Assembly (NCBI RefSeq): GCF_035994185.1
Contig: NZ_CP108538.1
Location: forward strand, 4,317,501 to 4,381,500
DNA from: Streptomyces sp. NBC_01217
Lineage (GTDB): Bacteria; Actinomycetota; Actinomycetes; Streptomycetales; Streptomycetaceae
DNA: 64,000 bases
Reading direction: 5' to 3'
Below are positions 25,302 to 32,969 of this stretch, piece after piece (positions within the stretch are counted from its first letter, which is position 1; every line of letters begins with the position of its first letter). Both the position numbers and the translations under genes were made by a program. A model generated the notes under the pieces. The model was not told where the DNA came from, ran no database searches, and saw nothing but the letters and a program-made list of their open reading frames with translations.

Positions 25302-25672
25302 ACTGGCTGCTGGTGATCGTCGGGGCTGCGGTCGGGGCGCCCCTGCGGTATCTGACCGACCGCGCGGTGCAGACCCGGCACGACACCGTCTTCCCGTGGG
25401 GCACCTTCGCGGTGAACGTGACGGGGTCCCTGATCCTGGGAATGCTGACCGGTGCGGCCGCGGCCGGTGCCGCCTCCTCCGACCTGCAGCTGCTGCTCGG
25501 TACGGGACTGTGCGGGGCGCTCACCACGTACTCGACGTTCAGCTACGAGACGCTGCGGCTGGTCGAGGACGGGGCGAAGTTCTACGCGGCGGCCAATGTC
25601 GCGGCGAGCGTGGTGGCGGGGCTGGGCGCGGTGTTCGTGGGCGTCTCGGTCGCCGAGGCGCTGTGGGCGTAG
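25298..25672 (+). CDS. crcB: CrcB-type fluoride exporter subunit, second copy
   Basis: 124 aa with four membrane helices; [29 protein letters not shown] and [16 protein letters not shown] are CrcB landmarks (Asn in the NVTGS turn and the FSYE track). It complements the first copy, differing in charge distribution as expected for opposite-topology partners. It begins at a GTGA overlap. A strong hairpin at 25690-25723 closes the operon. Confidence 0.92.
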   Translation: MNWLLVIVGAAVGAPLRYLTDRAVQTRHDTVFPWGTFAVNVTGSLILGMLTGAAAAGAASSDLQLLLGTGLCGALTTYSTFSYETLRLVEDGAKFYAAANVAASVVAGLGAVFVGVSVAEALWA

Positions 25673-25689
25673 CCGGAGGCGGTCGGCGT

Positions 25690-25723
25690 CCCCTGCCACC
25701 GCAATGCGAGGCGGTGACAGGGG
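25690..25723 (+). terminator. Terminator of the crcB operon
   Basis: CCCCTGCCACCGC (25690-25702) pairs with GCGGTGACAGGGG (25711-25723), 13 bp with one mismatch, 18 bases after the last crcB stop. Confidence 0.65.
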
Positions 25724-25842
25724 AACGCCGTTGAGGAGGAGCCATCATCGGCGCCGGGCGATTCATCCCGTTCCACGCCGACAGCGGTCCGTCAGCCGCC
25801 GACCCTAGCCATCCGCGCACGCCCCCGGCGCGCACCGCACCG

Positions 25843-25881
25843 ACGGCCCGCCCGGCGCCACCCCAACAGCGGGCGGGCCGT
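25843..25881. other. 12-bp inverted repeat upstream of the SDR gene
   Basis: ACGGCCCGCCCG (25843-25854) and CGGGCGGGCCGT (25870-25881) are perfect complements around a 15-base loop, about 90 bases before the SDR start. It may be a terminator of upstream transcription or a leader hairpin. The rest of 25724-25969 shows nothing else. Confidence 0.45.
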
Positions 25882-25969
25882 GGTACGAGTGGGGCACCGG
25901 CATCACACGCCCGGACACGGCCGTGGCCGCCGTGTCCGTCGTGGCCCGACAACGAGAGAGGTTCCTCCA

Positions 25970-26734
25970 GTGGCAGGCAGCACCATCGCTCCGTCGTCGC
26001 GCCCCGTCACCGTCGTCACCGGCGGCAGTCGCGGGATCGGTGCCGCGACCTGTGTCCGGCTGGCGTCCGAAGGGCATGACCTGGCCCTCGGCTTCGTGAG
26101 CAACGCCGAGGCCGCCGGGCGGACCGCGGCCGCGGCGCGGTCCGCGGGGGCGCGCTGCGTCACGGTGCGGGTGGACACCGCCGTGGAGGCCGATGTGGAG
26201 CGGCTCTTCGACACGGCCGCCGACCGGCTGGGCCCCGTCACCGGGCTGGTCAACAACGCGGGCGTGACCGGGCCGCTCGGCCGACTCGTCGACACCTCCA
26301 CCGAGACGCTGCGCCGGGTCATCGACGTGAACCTCCTCGGCTACCTGATGTGCTGCCGTCGGGCCGCGAAGGACATGGCGGCCCGCGGGTCCGGCGCGAT
26401 CGTCAACGTCTCCTCGGCCGCCGCCACGCTCGGCGGCCCCGGGGACTTCGTCCACTACGCCGCGACGAAGGCGGCGACGGACGCCCTGACGGTCGGGCTG
26501 TCCAAGGAGCTGGGCCCCGACGGCGTCCGGGTCAACGCGGTCGCCCCCGGCATGATCGACACCGAGATGCACGCCACCGCGGGCGACCCCGACCGCGCGA
26601 ACGCGGCCGCATCCGGCATCCCGCTCGGCCGCCCGGGAGCGGCCCCCGAGATCGCCTCGGCCATCGCATGGCTGCTGTCGGACGAGGCGTCGTACGTGAC
26701 AGGCGCGGTGCTGAGGGTCGCGGGCGGGCGCTAG
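25970..26734 (+). CDS. Short-chain dehydrogenase/reductase (SDR)
   Basis: 254 aa classical SDR: NAD(P)-binding TGGSRGIG near the start, NNAG, catalytic Ser in VNVSSAAATLGG, Tyr/Lys in YAATKAATDAL, and the C-terminal PGMIDTEMHA and DEASYVTGAVLRVAGG. It resembles FabG-type and glucose-dehydrogenase-type reductases; substrate not predictable. GTG 25970 is six bases after GAGAGAGG and gives the expected family length. It is convergent with the helicase gene. Confidence 0.92.
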   Translation: MAGSTIAPSSRPVTVVTGGSRGIGAATCVRLASEGHDLALGFVSNAEAAGRTAAAARSAGARCVTVRVDTAVEADVERLFDTAADRLGPVTGLVNNAGVTGPLGRLVDTSTETLRRVIDVNLLGYLMCCRRAAKDMAARGSGAIVNVSSAAATLGGPGDFVHYAATKAATDALTVGLSKELGPDGVRVNAVAPGMIDTEMHATAGDPDRANAAASGIPLGRPGAAPEIASAIAWLLSDEASYVTGAVLRVAGGR

Positions 26735-26775
26735 CGGGGGAGGGCGGCAGGCCCCGCGGCTCCGGCAGATCCGGG

Positions 26776-28248
26776 CTACGAGCCCCGGTTCGCCCGGCGC
26801 TGCTTGGCGGCGGCGCGGGCCTCCGATGTGGGCAGGTCCGAGCGGCGGGACTGGCTGGACCGGACCGGGCCGCCGCGGCGTGCGCGCGAGGACGGGCCGC
26901 CGCCCCGGGGCCGCTCGGTGACCGGGGAGGTGACGGTGACGGGCACCCCCGAGGGCGCCTGCGCTCCGGTGATCCGGCTCAGCTCGGCCTCGCCGGAGCG
27001 GACCTGGGCGATCTTCGGGGTGATCCCGGCGTCGGCCATCAGACGGGTCATGTCGCGGCGCTGCCCCGGCAGCACCAGCGTGACGACGCTGCCGGACTCA
27101 CCGGCGCGGGCGGTGCGCCCGCCGCGGTGCAGGTAGTCCTTGTGGTCGCTCGGCGGGTCGACGTTGACGACCAGGTCGAGGTTGTCGATGTGGATGCCGC
27201 GCGCCGCGACGTTCGTGGCGACCAGCACCGTGACGTGCCCGCTCTTGAACCGGTCCAGGGTGCGAGTGCGCTGCGGCTGGGACTTGCCGCCGTGCAGCGC
27301 CGCGGCCCGCACCCCGCTGTTGAGCAGATGGCCGGTGAGCTTGTCCACGGCGTGCTTGGTGTCCAGGAACATGATCACCCGGCCCTCACGGGCCGCGATC
27401 TCGGTCGTGGTGGCGTACTTGTCGGCGCCCTGCACGTACAGCACATGGTGTTCCATCGTCGTCACCGCACCGGCCGCCGGGTCGACGGAGTGGACCACCG
27501 GGTCGTGCAGATAGCGGCGGACCAGCAGGTCGACGTTGCGGTCCAGGGTCGCCGAGAACAGCATTCGCTGGCCCTCCGGCCGCACCTGGTCGAGCAGTTC
27601 GGTGACCTGCGGCATGAACCCCATGTCGGCCATCTGGTCGGCCTCGTCGAGGACGGTGATGGCGACCCGGTCCAGCCGGCAGTCGCCGCGCTCGATGAGG
27701 TCCTTGAGCCGGCCGGGCGTGGCGACGACGACCTCGGCCCCGCCGCGCAGCGCGGAGGCCTGCCGGCCGATCGACATGCCGCCGACGACGGTGGCCATGC
27801 GCAGCTTGAGCGGGCGGGCGTACGGGGTGAGCGCGTCGGTGACCTGCTGGGCGAGTTCCCGGGTGGGGACGAGGACGAGGGCCAGCGGGCGGCGGGCGTC
27901 GGCCCGGTTGCCCGTGGTACGGGCCAGCAGGGCCAGGCCGAAGGCGAGAGTCTTGCCGGAGCCGGTCCGGCCGCGGCCCAGCACATCGCGCCCCGCGAGG
28001 GAGTTCGGCAGGGTCGCCGCCTGGATCGGGAACGGCGTGCTGAGTCCCTCGGCGACGAGCGCCGCCAGCAGGGGCGCGGGCATGTCCAGATCCGCGAAGG
28101 CCTCCGCGGCGGGCAGCGCCGGGGTGATCGTCTTCGGCAGCGCGAATTCGCCCTGCAGGGCGGCGGGCCTGCGGCCGGAACCGCCGGATCGGGATGTGCG
28201 GGATGCGTGGGCCGTGTGGAATGTGCGGGATGTTCGGTCGCGATTCAT
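26776..28248 (-). CDS. DEAD-box RNA helicase
   Basis: 490 aa with the full motif set: FPIQAATL (Q motif), GRTGSGKT (Walker A), PTRELAQQ, TPGRL, DEAD (LDEADQMADMGF), SAT (LFSATLD), then the second RecA domain (GGKSQPQRTRTL, TNVAARGIHI, HRGGRTARAG). It unwinds RNA duplexes, e.g. in ribosome assembly or mRNA decay. Basic, Gly/Arg/Ser-rich ends may bind RNA. ATG 28248 follows GAGGAAAGAG. The 5' leader is about 130 bases or more and contains a terminator-like hairpin (28383-28430), suggesting premature-termination control, as is often reported for cold-inducible helicases. Confidence 0.93.
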   Translation of the reverse strand: MNRDRTSRTFHTAHASRTSRSGGSGRRPAALQGEFALPKTITPALPAAEAFADLDMPAPLLAALVAEGLSTPFPIQAATLPNSLAGRDVLGRGRTGSGKTLAFGLALLARTTGNRADARRPLALVLVPTRELAQQVTDALTPYARPLKLRMATVVGGMSIGRQASALRGGAEVVVATPGRLKDLIERGDCRLDRVAITVLDEADQMADMGFMPQVTELLDQVRPEGQRMLFSATLDRNVDLLVRRYLHDPVVHSVDPAAGAVTTMEHHVLYVQGADKYATTTEIAAREGRVIMFLDTKHAVDKLTGHLLNSGVRAAALHGGKSQPQRTRTLDRFKSGHVTVLVATNVAARGIHIDNLDLVVNVDPPSDHKDYLHRGGRTARAGESGSVVTLVLPGQRRDMTRLMADAGITPKIAQVRSGEAELSRITGAQAPSGVPVTVTSPVTERPRGGGPSSRARRGGPVRSSQSRRSDLPTSEARAAAKQRRANRGS

Positions 28249-28382
28249 ACGGATCTCTTTCCTCGATATGGCGCGTGTCGAGGAATTCACCGAGGCGACG
28301 AGCGGCGCGGGAATTGCAGGAACGGGCCGTTGGCATACGTATACGAAATCTGGCTGCGAAGCATGAGCCGTACCGGACGCGG

Positions 28383-28430
28383 AAAAAAGCAACGAGCTGG
28401 GGCCCACACCCGAAGGTGCGGGCCCCAGCT
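28383..28430 (-). terminator. Intrinsic terminator on the helicase strand, candidate leader attenuator
   Basis: On the minus strand AGCTGGGGCCC (28430-28420) pairs with GGGCCCCAGCT (28405-28395), with an inner GCACC/GGTGT-type pairing and a TTCG-type loop, followed by CGTTGC and six T (28388-28383). It lies 135-180 bases upstream of the helicase ATG on the same strand. No gene is seen between it and the next promoter region (28430-28700), so it probably ends a short leader RNA or controls readthrough into the helicase gene. Confidence 0.65.
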
Positions 28431-28641
28431 GCGCGAGTACGTCACGGCGCGTCGGGCGCCGGATCAGTTAAATTGTCGCACATTACACAAAATTCCGCGC
28501 CTGCGGCAGTGGGATTCGCCCGGCGGCAGGCACCGCGGGAGCCGGAAACAGGGCCTGCGCAGGGCAGGCGCGGGGCCCGCCCGAGTCCGGCACGGGGCGG
28601 ATCCGGCACGGCGCCCTCGAACACGCTGACCGAGCCGTCAG

Positions 28642-28670
28642 TTGATGGCGACCTGACCAGCAGTCATAAT
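28642..28670 (+). promoter_or_regulatory. Strong sigma-70-type promoter candidate
   Basis: TTGATG (28642-28647) and CATAAT (28665-28670) are separated by exactly 17 bases. This is an unusually good housekeeping (HrdB-type) promoter for such a GC-rich genome. A predicted start near 28677 places transcription at the base of a 15-bp hairpin. Confidence 0.6.
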
Positions 28671-28676
28671 GAACGT

Positions 28677-28797
28677 GTAGCCCTTCACGCATCCCCCGTC
28701 GTGAAGGGCTACACCTAATGTGCGAGCCATGCCCCTTTTGCCCGCGGCGACTTCACGGGCAGGGGACTCCCCTCGTGGTCCCCTGCCCGTGTTTTTT
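28677..28797 (+). ncRNA. Candidate small RNA, about 120 nt
   Basis: Bounded by a -35/-10 pair (28642-28670) and an intrinsic terminator (28754-28797). The 5' end folds into a perfect 15-bp hairpin (28675-28689 with 28700-28714; loop CATCCCCCGT). The terminator stem (CACGGGCAGGGGA with TCCCCTGCCCGTG) has a C-rich loop and six T. No protein-like ORF with a start site lies inside apart from a 27-codon reading frame (MCEPCPFCPRR...) that would run through the terminator. The C-rich loops recall the actinobacterial 6C RNA family, but the runs are five and four C, not six, so I do not assign it. Confidence 0.6.
28754..28797 (+). terminator. Intrinsic terminator of the candidate small RNA
   Basis: CACGGGCAGGGGA (28754-28766) pairs perfectly with TCCCCTGCCCGTG (28779-28791), followed directly by TTTTTT (28792-28797). 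This is one of the clearest intrinsic terminators in the window. Confidence 0.85.
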
Positions 28798-28883
28798 CGA
28801 GTTAACAGTGACGCAGAGTGTTTGCGCAAGCCCAATCCCGTACGGCCTCGCCAAATACCTCCCGCTCCGAGGGCTCCGCGTCA

Positions 28884-28905
28884 GGGTTCGTTACAGTACG
28901 AGCCC
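28884..28905. promoter_or_regulatory. Palindrome upstream of the XRE operon
   Basis: GGGTTCGT (28884-28891) and ACGAGCCC (28898-28905) form an inverted repeat with 7 of 8 pairs around TACAGT, 65 bases before the XRE start. It is a reasonable autoregulatory operator for the XRE protein of this operon. Confidence 0.45.
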
Positions 28906-28969
28906 GTTGACCGAAATCGAAGACCGTGCAGCGCCGGTCGGACGGGGGCGGATACGTGGGGGGGGCCGG

Positions 28970-29440
28970 ATGGACAGCGGCGAGGAACGCGCGCCGGAGC
29001 TGCGGACGTTGCAGCAGAAGGTCGAGTACATGGTCGAGAAGACATTCCCCGGGCAGAAGATCTCGGGGCGGGTCTTCGCCGATCTGGTCAAGGAGCGCGG
29101 CGGATCCCTCTCGCACAGCTACTTCTCCAACATCCTTGCCGCCAAGGTCACCCAGCCGTCCGAGGACATCCTCAAGGCGCTCGGTCTGGGCTTCGGCGTG
29201 GACTGGCGGTTCTTCAAGGAGGAGTCCGAGGTCGTCGACGACGTCGTCGCCGGGCTGCAGTTCCTCGCGAAACGGCGTACGGGGGAGATCAGCGGACTGG
29301 CCGGACGCGGCCTCGACGAGGACGGACTCCCGCCGGAGCTGCTGCAGTTCGCGCTCTCCCTGCTGGAGGACGCCCGGGGACGGCAGAGCGAAACAGGCGG
29401 CGGCGACAGCGGCAACGCCCACGGCGAGCCGGAGAAGTAG
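28970..29440 (+). CDS. XRE-family regulator of a four-gene operon
   Basis: 156 aa with a cro/XRE-type HTH over residues ~22-75: KISGRVFADLVKERG, then SHSYFSNILAAKVTQPSED, typical of Streptomyces XRE proteins partnered with ImmA-type peptidases. The start at 28970 is preceded by a G-run (GGGGGGGCCGG). It is followed after six bases by the peptidase gene. By analogy with ImmA/ImmR pairs the peptidase may cleave the regulator to relieve repression; this is inference. Confidence 0.85.
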   Translation: MDSGEERAPELRTLQQKVEYMVEKTFPGQKISGRVFADLVKERGGSLSHSYFSNILAAKVTQPSEDILKALGLGFGVDWRFFKEESEVVDDVVAGLQFLAKRRTGEISGLAGRGLDEDGLPPELLQFALSLLEDARGRQSETGGGDSGNAHGEPEK

Positions 29441-29446
29441 GTCGCC

Positions 29447-30067
29447 ATGTCCCTGCGCGAACTGCGGAAGGAGTGCGAGGCCGGGCTGGCCGACCTGCCC
29501 ATCCCCGCCCCCTTCTCCATCGACGCACTGGTGGCGAACATGGAGGCGGCTCGCGGCCGCACCATCGTGCTGCACGAGATGCCCGACCGGCTGGCCCGGG
29601 TCAACGCCGCCTGCGGGCTGCGTCTGAAGACCGGCGGGACCAGTTACGTGCTCTACCGGCGCCGCCCGACCGCTTACCAGACCCAGCACGTCATCCTGCA
29701 CGAGCTGTGCCACGAGTGGTTCGACCACGGCACCTCCCTCGACCCGGAACAGCTCCGGCGGCTGCTGCCGGTCTTCGACACCTCACTGATCAGCCGGGTC
29801 CTGGGAACCGAACCCCCGCCGCGGCCGCCCGCCGCCGTTCCCCCGCCCGTGGCCGCCACGATCGCCGACGCGCTCCGGTCCGGCGACGGCGCCGTACAGG
29901 CCCGGGCGCAGTACGACACGAAAGACGAACGCATGGCAGAGTTCGGCGCGTCGCTCATTCCCCGCATGGCCAGGGACGTGACGAGCGACGACATGGTGGG
30001 ACGCCTGGCCGACTCCCTCTCCCACCCCGTCACCACCCGCCGCCGCGGTCTGTTCCGCCGCACCTGA
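29447..30067 (+). CDS. ImmA/IrrE-type zinc metallopeptidase-like protein
   Basis: 206 aa. The zinc motif HELCH (H85-E86-x-x-H89, in HELCHEWFDH) and the N-terminal helical domain fit the ImmA/IrrE family of peptidases that act on XRE repressors. The C-terminal ~70 residues are Pro-rich then helical and charged. Six bases separate it from the XRE gene, with GGTCGCC before the ATG as a weak ribosome site, so coupling is likely. Confidence 0.85.
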   Translation: MSLRELRKECEAGLADLPIPAPFSIDALVANMEAARGRTIVLHEMPDRLARVNAACGLRLKTGGTSYVLYRRRPTAYQTQHVILHELCHEWFDHGTSLDPEQLRRLLPVFDTSLISRVLGTEPPPRPPAAVPPPVAATIADALRSGDGAVQARAQYDTKDERMAEFGASLIPRMARDVTSDDMVGRLADSLSHPVTTRRRGLFRRT

Positions 30068-30110
30068 TGACCGACCGTCCCCCGCGTCCCCCACCCCGAG
30101 GATTCCGCCC

Positions 30111-31430
30111 GTGACCCCGCTCGACCTCGCCGGCTATCTCGTAGCGGCCCTGATGACGGCCGTCGCTCTCTGGCGCATGCCCGCCGCGCTGTGGGGCGAC
30201 GAAGAAGACAAGCGCCGCCGGGCCCTGTGGGGCTGCTACGCGGGATTCGCCGCCGCCCTGTGGACCAAGACGCAGGCCGTGCGCATCGCGCTCAACAACA
30301 GCGCCGTCACCGACCTCGCCGTCCTGATCAAGCACTACACGGCGACGATCGCGATCCTGGCGATCCTCAGCTACATCGTCGCGATCTACGGCCGGTACCC
30401 CGACGCCGGGACCGTGCCGCGCCACGTGGGGTTCGCCCGTGCCATCCAGCAGGTGGCCGCCAAGGCGTCGATCGCCACGCTGATCCTGCTGACGGTGCTG
30501 TTCTTCACCGTCGTCGACCGCTCCGTGCCCTCGGACCGCTTCGTGGCCGACCACGCCGGCCAGTGGGGCGCCACGCTGTACATGAGCGTGTTCTACCTCT
30601 ACCTGGGTGCCGCGTCAGCCGTCTGCGCGTACCAGTGGGCGCTGGCCACCGCCGGTGCCGGGCTGCGCCATCTGCGCGTGGGCCTCGGGATGATGACGTT
30701 CGCCATGTTCATCGGGGTCGGATACACCGTCAGCCGGACCCTGTTCCTGTGGGTCAGCGTCGTCGACCAGCCGAGCGCGGCCTTCGCCCTGCGCTTCGAC
30801 GAGGTCACCGAGGCCGCCCAGGTGGTGCTGTTCACCTTCTTCGCGGTGGGTGCCTCCATCCCCGCCCTCAGCAAGGGACGGCGCCGCGCGAAGCTGTGGC
30901 GGGCCCAGGTCAGACTGCACGGCCTCTGGCATGAGTTGATGACGGCCTTCCCCGATCAGCCCTTCGACCCCCCGGCCTCGCTGGCCCGCGAACTGACCCG
31001 CTTCGACACCCCTGCCGACCTGCGCATCGACCGCTGGGCCGCCGATATCGCGGACGCCGTCGAGAAGCTGCGCCACTACGTCCCCGACACCCTGCTCCCG
31101 GCCGCCAAGGCCGCCGCCGCGGACGGCACGGCGGGCGGCACCGCGGACCCGCAGAAGGCCGGACCGCTCGCCGACGCGTACTGGATCAAGGCCGCGCTGC
31201 AGGCCAGGAACGCCGGGGCGCCGGCCTCGGTCGCCGCGACGGTCGAGCCCCAGCACGCCACCGACCAGGACGGCGAGGTGGCCTGGCTGGTACGGGTGGC
31301 CGCCGCGTACCGGACGGTGACGGACGACCGGGCGGAACGCGTGCTGGACCGCGCCGTGTCCGCCGCATCCGCCGACGCCGCCGACGCCGCCGAGCCAGCC
31401 CGTACACCCTCCCTGGAAGAGCAGGCATGA
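30111..31430 (+). CDS. MAB_1171c-family multi-pass membrane protein
   Basis: 439 aa. About seven membrane segments in the first 250 residues (LAGYLVAALMTAVAL, YTATIAILAILSYIVAIYG, IATLILLTVLFFTVV, MSVFYLYLGAASAVCAY, LGMMTFAMFIGVGYTV, EAAQVVLFTFFAVGA), then a large charged cytoplasmic part with LWHELMTAFP and a C-terminal helical region. I recall this as the MAB_1171c putative transporter family, which recurs beside XRE/ImmA genes. No transport motif is evident, so it may be a sensor. GTG 30111 lies 43 bases after the peptidase gene. The stop overlaps the next start (ATGA). Confidence 0.75.
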   Translation: MTPLDLAGYLVAALMTAVALWRMPAALWGDEEDKRRRALWGCYAGFAAALWTKTQAVRIALNNSAVTDLAVLIKHYTATIAILAILSYIVAIYGRYPDAGTVPRHVGFARAIQQVAAKASIATLILLTVLFFTVVDRSVPSDRFVADHAGQWGATLYMSVFYLYLGAASAVCAYQWALATAGAGLRHLRVGLGMMTFAMFIGVGYTVSRTLFLWVSVVDQPSAAFALRFDEVTEAAQVVLFTFFAVGASIPALSKGRRRAKLWRAQVRLHGLWHELMTAFPDQPFDPPASLARELTRFDTPADLRIDRWAADIADAVEKLRHYVPDTLLPAAKAAAADGTAGGTADPQKAGPLADAYWIKAALQARNAGAPASVAATVEPQHATDQDGEVAWLVRVAAAYRTVTDDRAERVLDRAVSAASADAADAAEPARTPSLEEQA

Positions 31431-32038
31431 CCCCCGCCCCCACCGACACCACGGACGCTCCCGTATCGGCGCGCACCGGCGTCGCGCGTACCGTCACCGA
31501 TGTCTTCCAGCCCCGCAACCTCCTGCTGACCGGCATGCTCGGCATCGGCCTGGCCGCCGCCGGTCACTGGACCGGACTTCTCTGGGGCTTCCTCGGCGCC
31601 CTGTGCGCCGGACTCGTACCCGCCGGGTACATCGAATGGGAGCGCGGGCGCGGCACCTGGGGCGACCGCCATGTCGTCGACCGCACCAAGCGGGCCCCGA
31701 TCTTCTTCGTCATCCTCGGCTCCATCGGCGCCGGTTCGGTGGTGATGGTCCTCGGCCACGCCCCCACCGGCATCCTCGCCGCGATGCTCGCCCTCTGGGC
31801 GATGACCGTGATCCTCCTCGCCGTCAACACGGTCTGGAAGATCTCGGTGGACGCCGCGGTCGGCTCGGCCGTCGTCGCCCTGCTCGCCGCGGTCCACTCG
31901 CCGTGGTGGTTGCTCGGGTACGCCATGACGGTCGCGGTGTGCTGGTCGCGTGTCGCGCTCGGGTACCACTCGGTGGCACAGACGGTCGCCGGGGCGTCGC
32001 TGGGGGCCGCGACGGCGGGCGCGTTCCTGTTCGTCTGA
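31427..32038 (+). CDS. PAP2-like integral membrane protein
   Basis: 203 aa with five or six membrane helices. The C-terminal segment CWSRVALGYHSVAQTVAGA matches the SR...HxxxQ/D part of PAP2 phosphatases (SRV..GxH), while the earlier KxxxxxxRP and PSGH motifs are weak (DRTKRAP, HSPWW). It may be a divergent lipid phosphatase or an inactive relative. It overlaps the MAB_1171c gene by four bases and closes the XRE-ImmA-MAB_1171c operon. Confidence 0.7.
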   Translation: MTPAPTDTTDAPVSARTGVARTVTDVFQPRNLLLTGMLGIGLAAAGHWTGLLWGFLGALCAGLVPAGYIEWERGRGTWGDRHVVDRTKRAPIFFVILGSIGAGSVVMVLGHAPTGILAAMLALWAMTVILLAVNTVWKISVDAAVGSAVVALLAAVHSPWWLLGYAMTVAVCWSRVALGYHSVAQTVAGASLGAATAGAFLFV

Positions 32039-32114
32039 TCCGGCCCTCCTCCCGACCGGGTGGTGACGGAACAACCACCGTTGAACCGGTCGCCCCCCGG
32101 GGTACAGGTGCCCC

Positions 32115-32963
32115 GTGCCGAACTTCGAGATCACCACCGCAAGCGCCGACGACCTCACGATGCTGGCCGAATGGGCCCACGAGGAGGGCTGGAACCCGGG
32201 CCTGACCGACCGCCACGCCTTCTTCGCCACCGATCCGCGCGGCTTTCTCATCGGCCGGCTCGACGGCGAGCCGGTCTCCTGCGTCTCCGTGATCCGTTAC
32301 GGCTCCGGGTTCGGGTTCCTCGGCTTCTACCTCACCCGCCCCCAGCTGCGCGGCCGGGGTTACGGCATCCGGCTCTGGCGGGCCGGCATGGCACGGCTGG
32401 AGGGGCGCAACGTCGGGCTGGACGGAGTGGTGGCCCAGCAGCCCAACTACCGTGAATCCGGCTTTCGTTCGGCCTGGACGAACATGCGTTACGAGGGGCT
32501 GCCGCCCGACGGGCTGCCCGTCCCGGCCGGCAGCGCCCTCGTCGACGCCCGCACCCTCCCGTTCGGCCAACTGGCCTCCTACGACCGCCGCTTCTTCCCC
32601 GCGGACCGCGACAGTTTCCTCGCGCCGTGGATCGCCGGGCCCGGACGCACCTCGCTCGCCGCGGTCCGCGACGGGGAGCTGCGGGGCCTGGCCGTGCTGC
32701 GCCCGTGCCGTACGTCGTCCCGCATCGGCCCGGTGTACGCGGAGTCGCCCGAGGTGGCGGGCGCTCTGGTCGGCGCGCTCGCGGCCACCGATCCGGGCAC
32801 CCCGGTGGCAATCGACGTACCCGACGTCAACCCGTCCGCCGTGCGCATGGCGGAACAACTGGGCCTCACCCCGTCGTTCGAGACCGCCCGGATGTACACG
32901 GGCCCGACACCGGACGTCGACCACAGCGGCCTGTTCGGCATCACCAGCCTGGAACTGGGCTGA
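32115..32963 (+). CDS. GNAT N-acetyltransferase with C-terminal Acetyltransf_18-like domain
   Basis: 282 aa. The N-terminal GNAT domain has the acetyl-CoA loop RPQLRGRGYGIRLW (Q/RxxGxG/A). The second half (FPADRDSFLAPWIAGPGRTSLAAV...IDVPDVNPSAVRMAEQLGL) matches the tandem domain of this bacterial family. The acceptor is unknown. GTG 32115 has no Shine-Dalgarno sequence but a -10-like TACAGG six bases upstream, so a leaderless transcript is likely. Confidence 0.88.
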   Translation: MPNFEITTASADDLTMLAEWAHEEGWNPGLTDRHAFFATDPRGFLIGRLDGEPVSCVSVIRYGSGFGFLGFYLTRPQLRGRGYGIRLWRAGMARLEGRNVGLDGVVAQQPNYRESGFRSAWTNMRYEGLPPDGLPVPAGSALVDARTLPFGQLASYDRRFFPADRDSFLAPWIAGPGRTSLAAVRDGELRGLAVLRPCRTSSRIGPVYAESPEVAGALVGALAATDPGTPVAIDVPDVNPSAVRMAEQLGLTPSFETARMYTGPTPDVDHSGLFGITSLELG

Positions 32964-32969
32964 ACCGGA

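Noticed and set aside
26350..28629. 759-codon plus-strand frame opposite the DEAD-box helicase
   Set aside because: It lies antisense to a gene with all helicase motifs and shows no domain.
28677..28797. 6C RNA family assignment
   Set aside because: The C runs are five and four long and the stem sizes differ; I list it only as an unassigned small RNA.
28638..28835. Minus-strand small ORF ending in KGYTFIMTAGQVAIN
   Set aside because: Its frame runs through the terminator and hairpin of the small RNA on the other strand and has no ribosome site.
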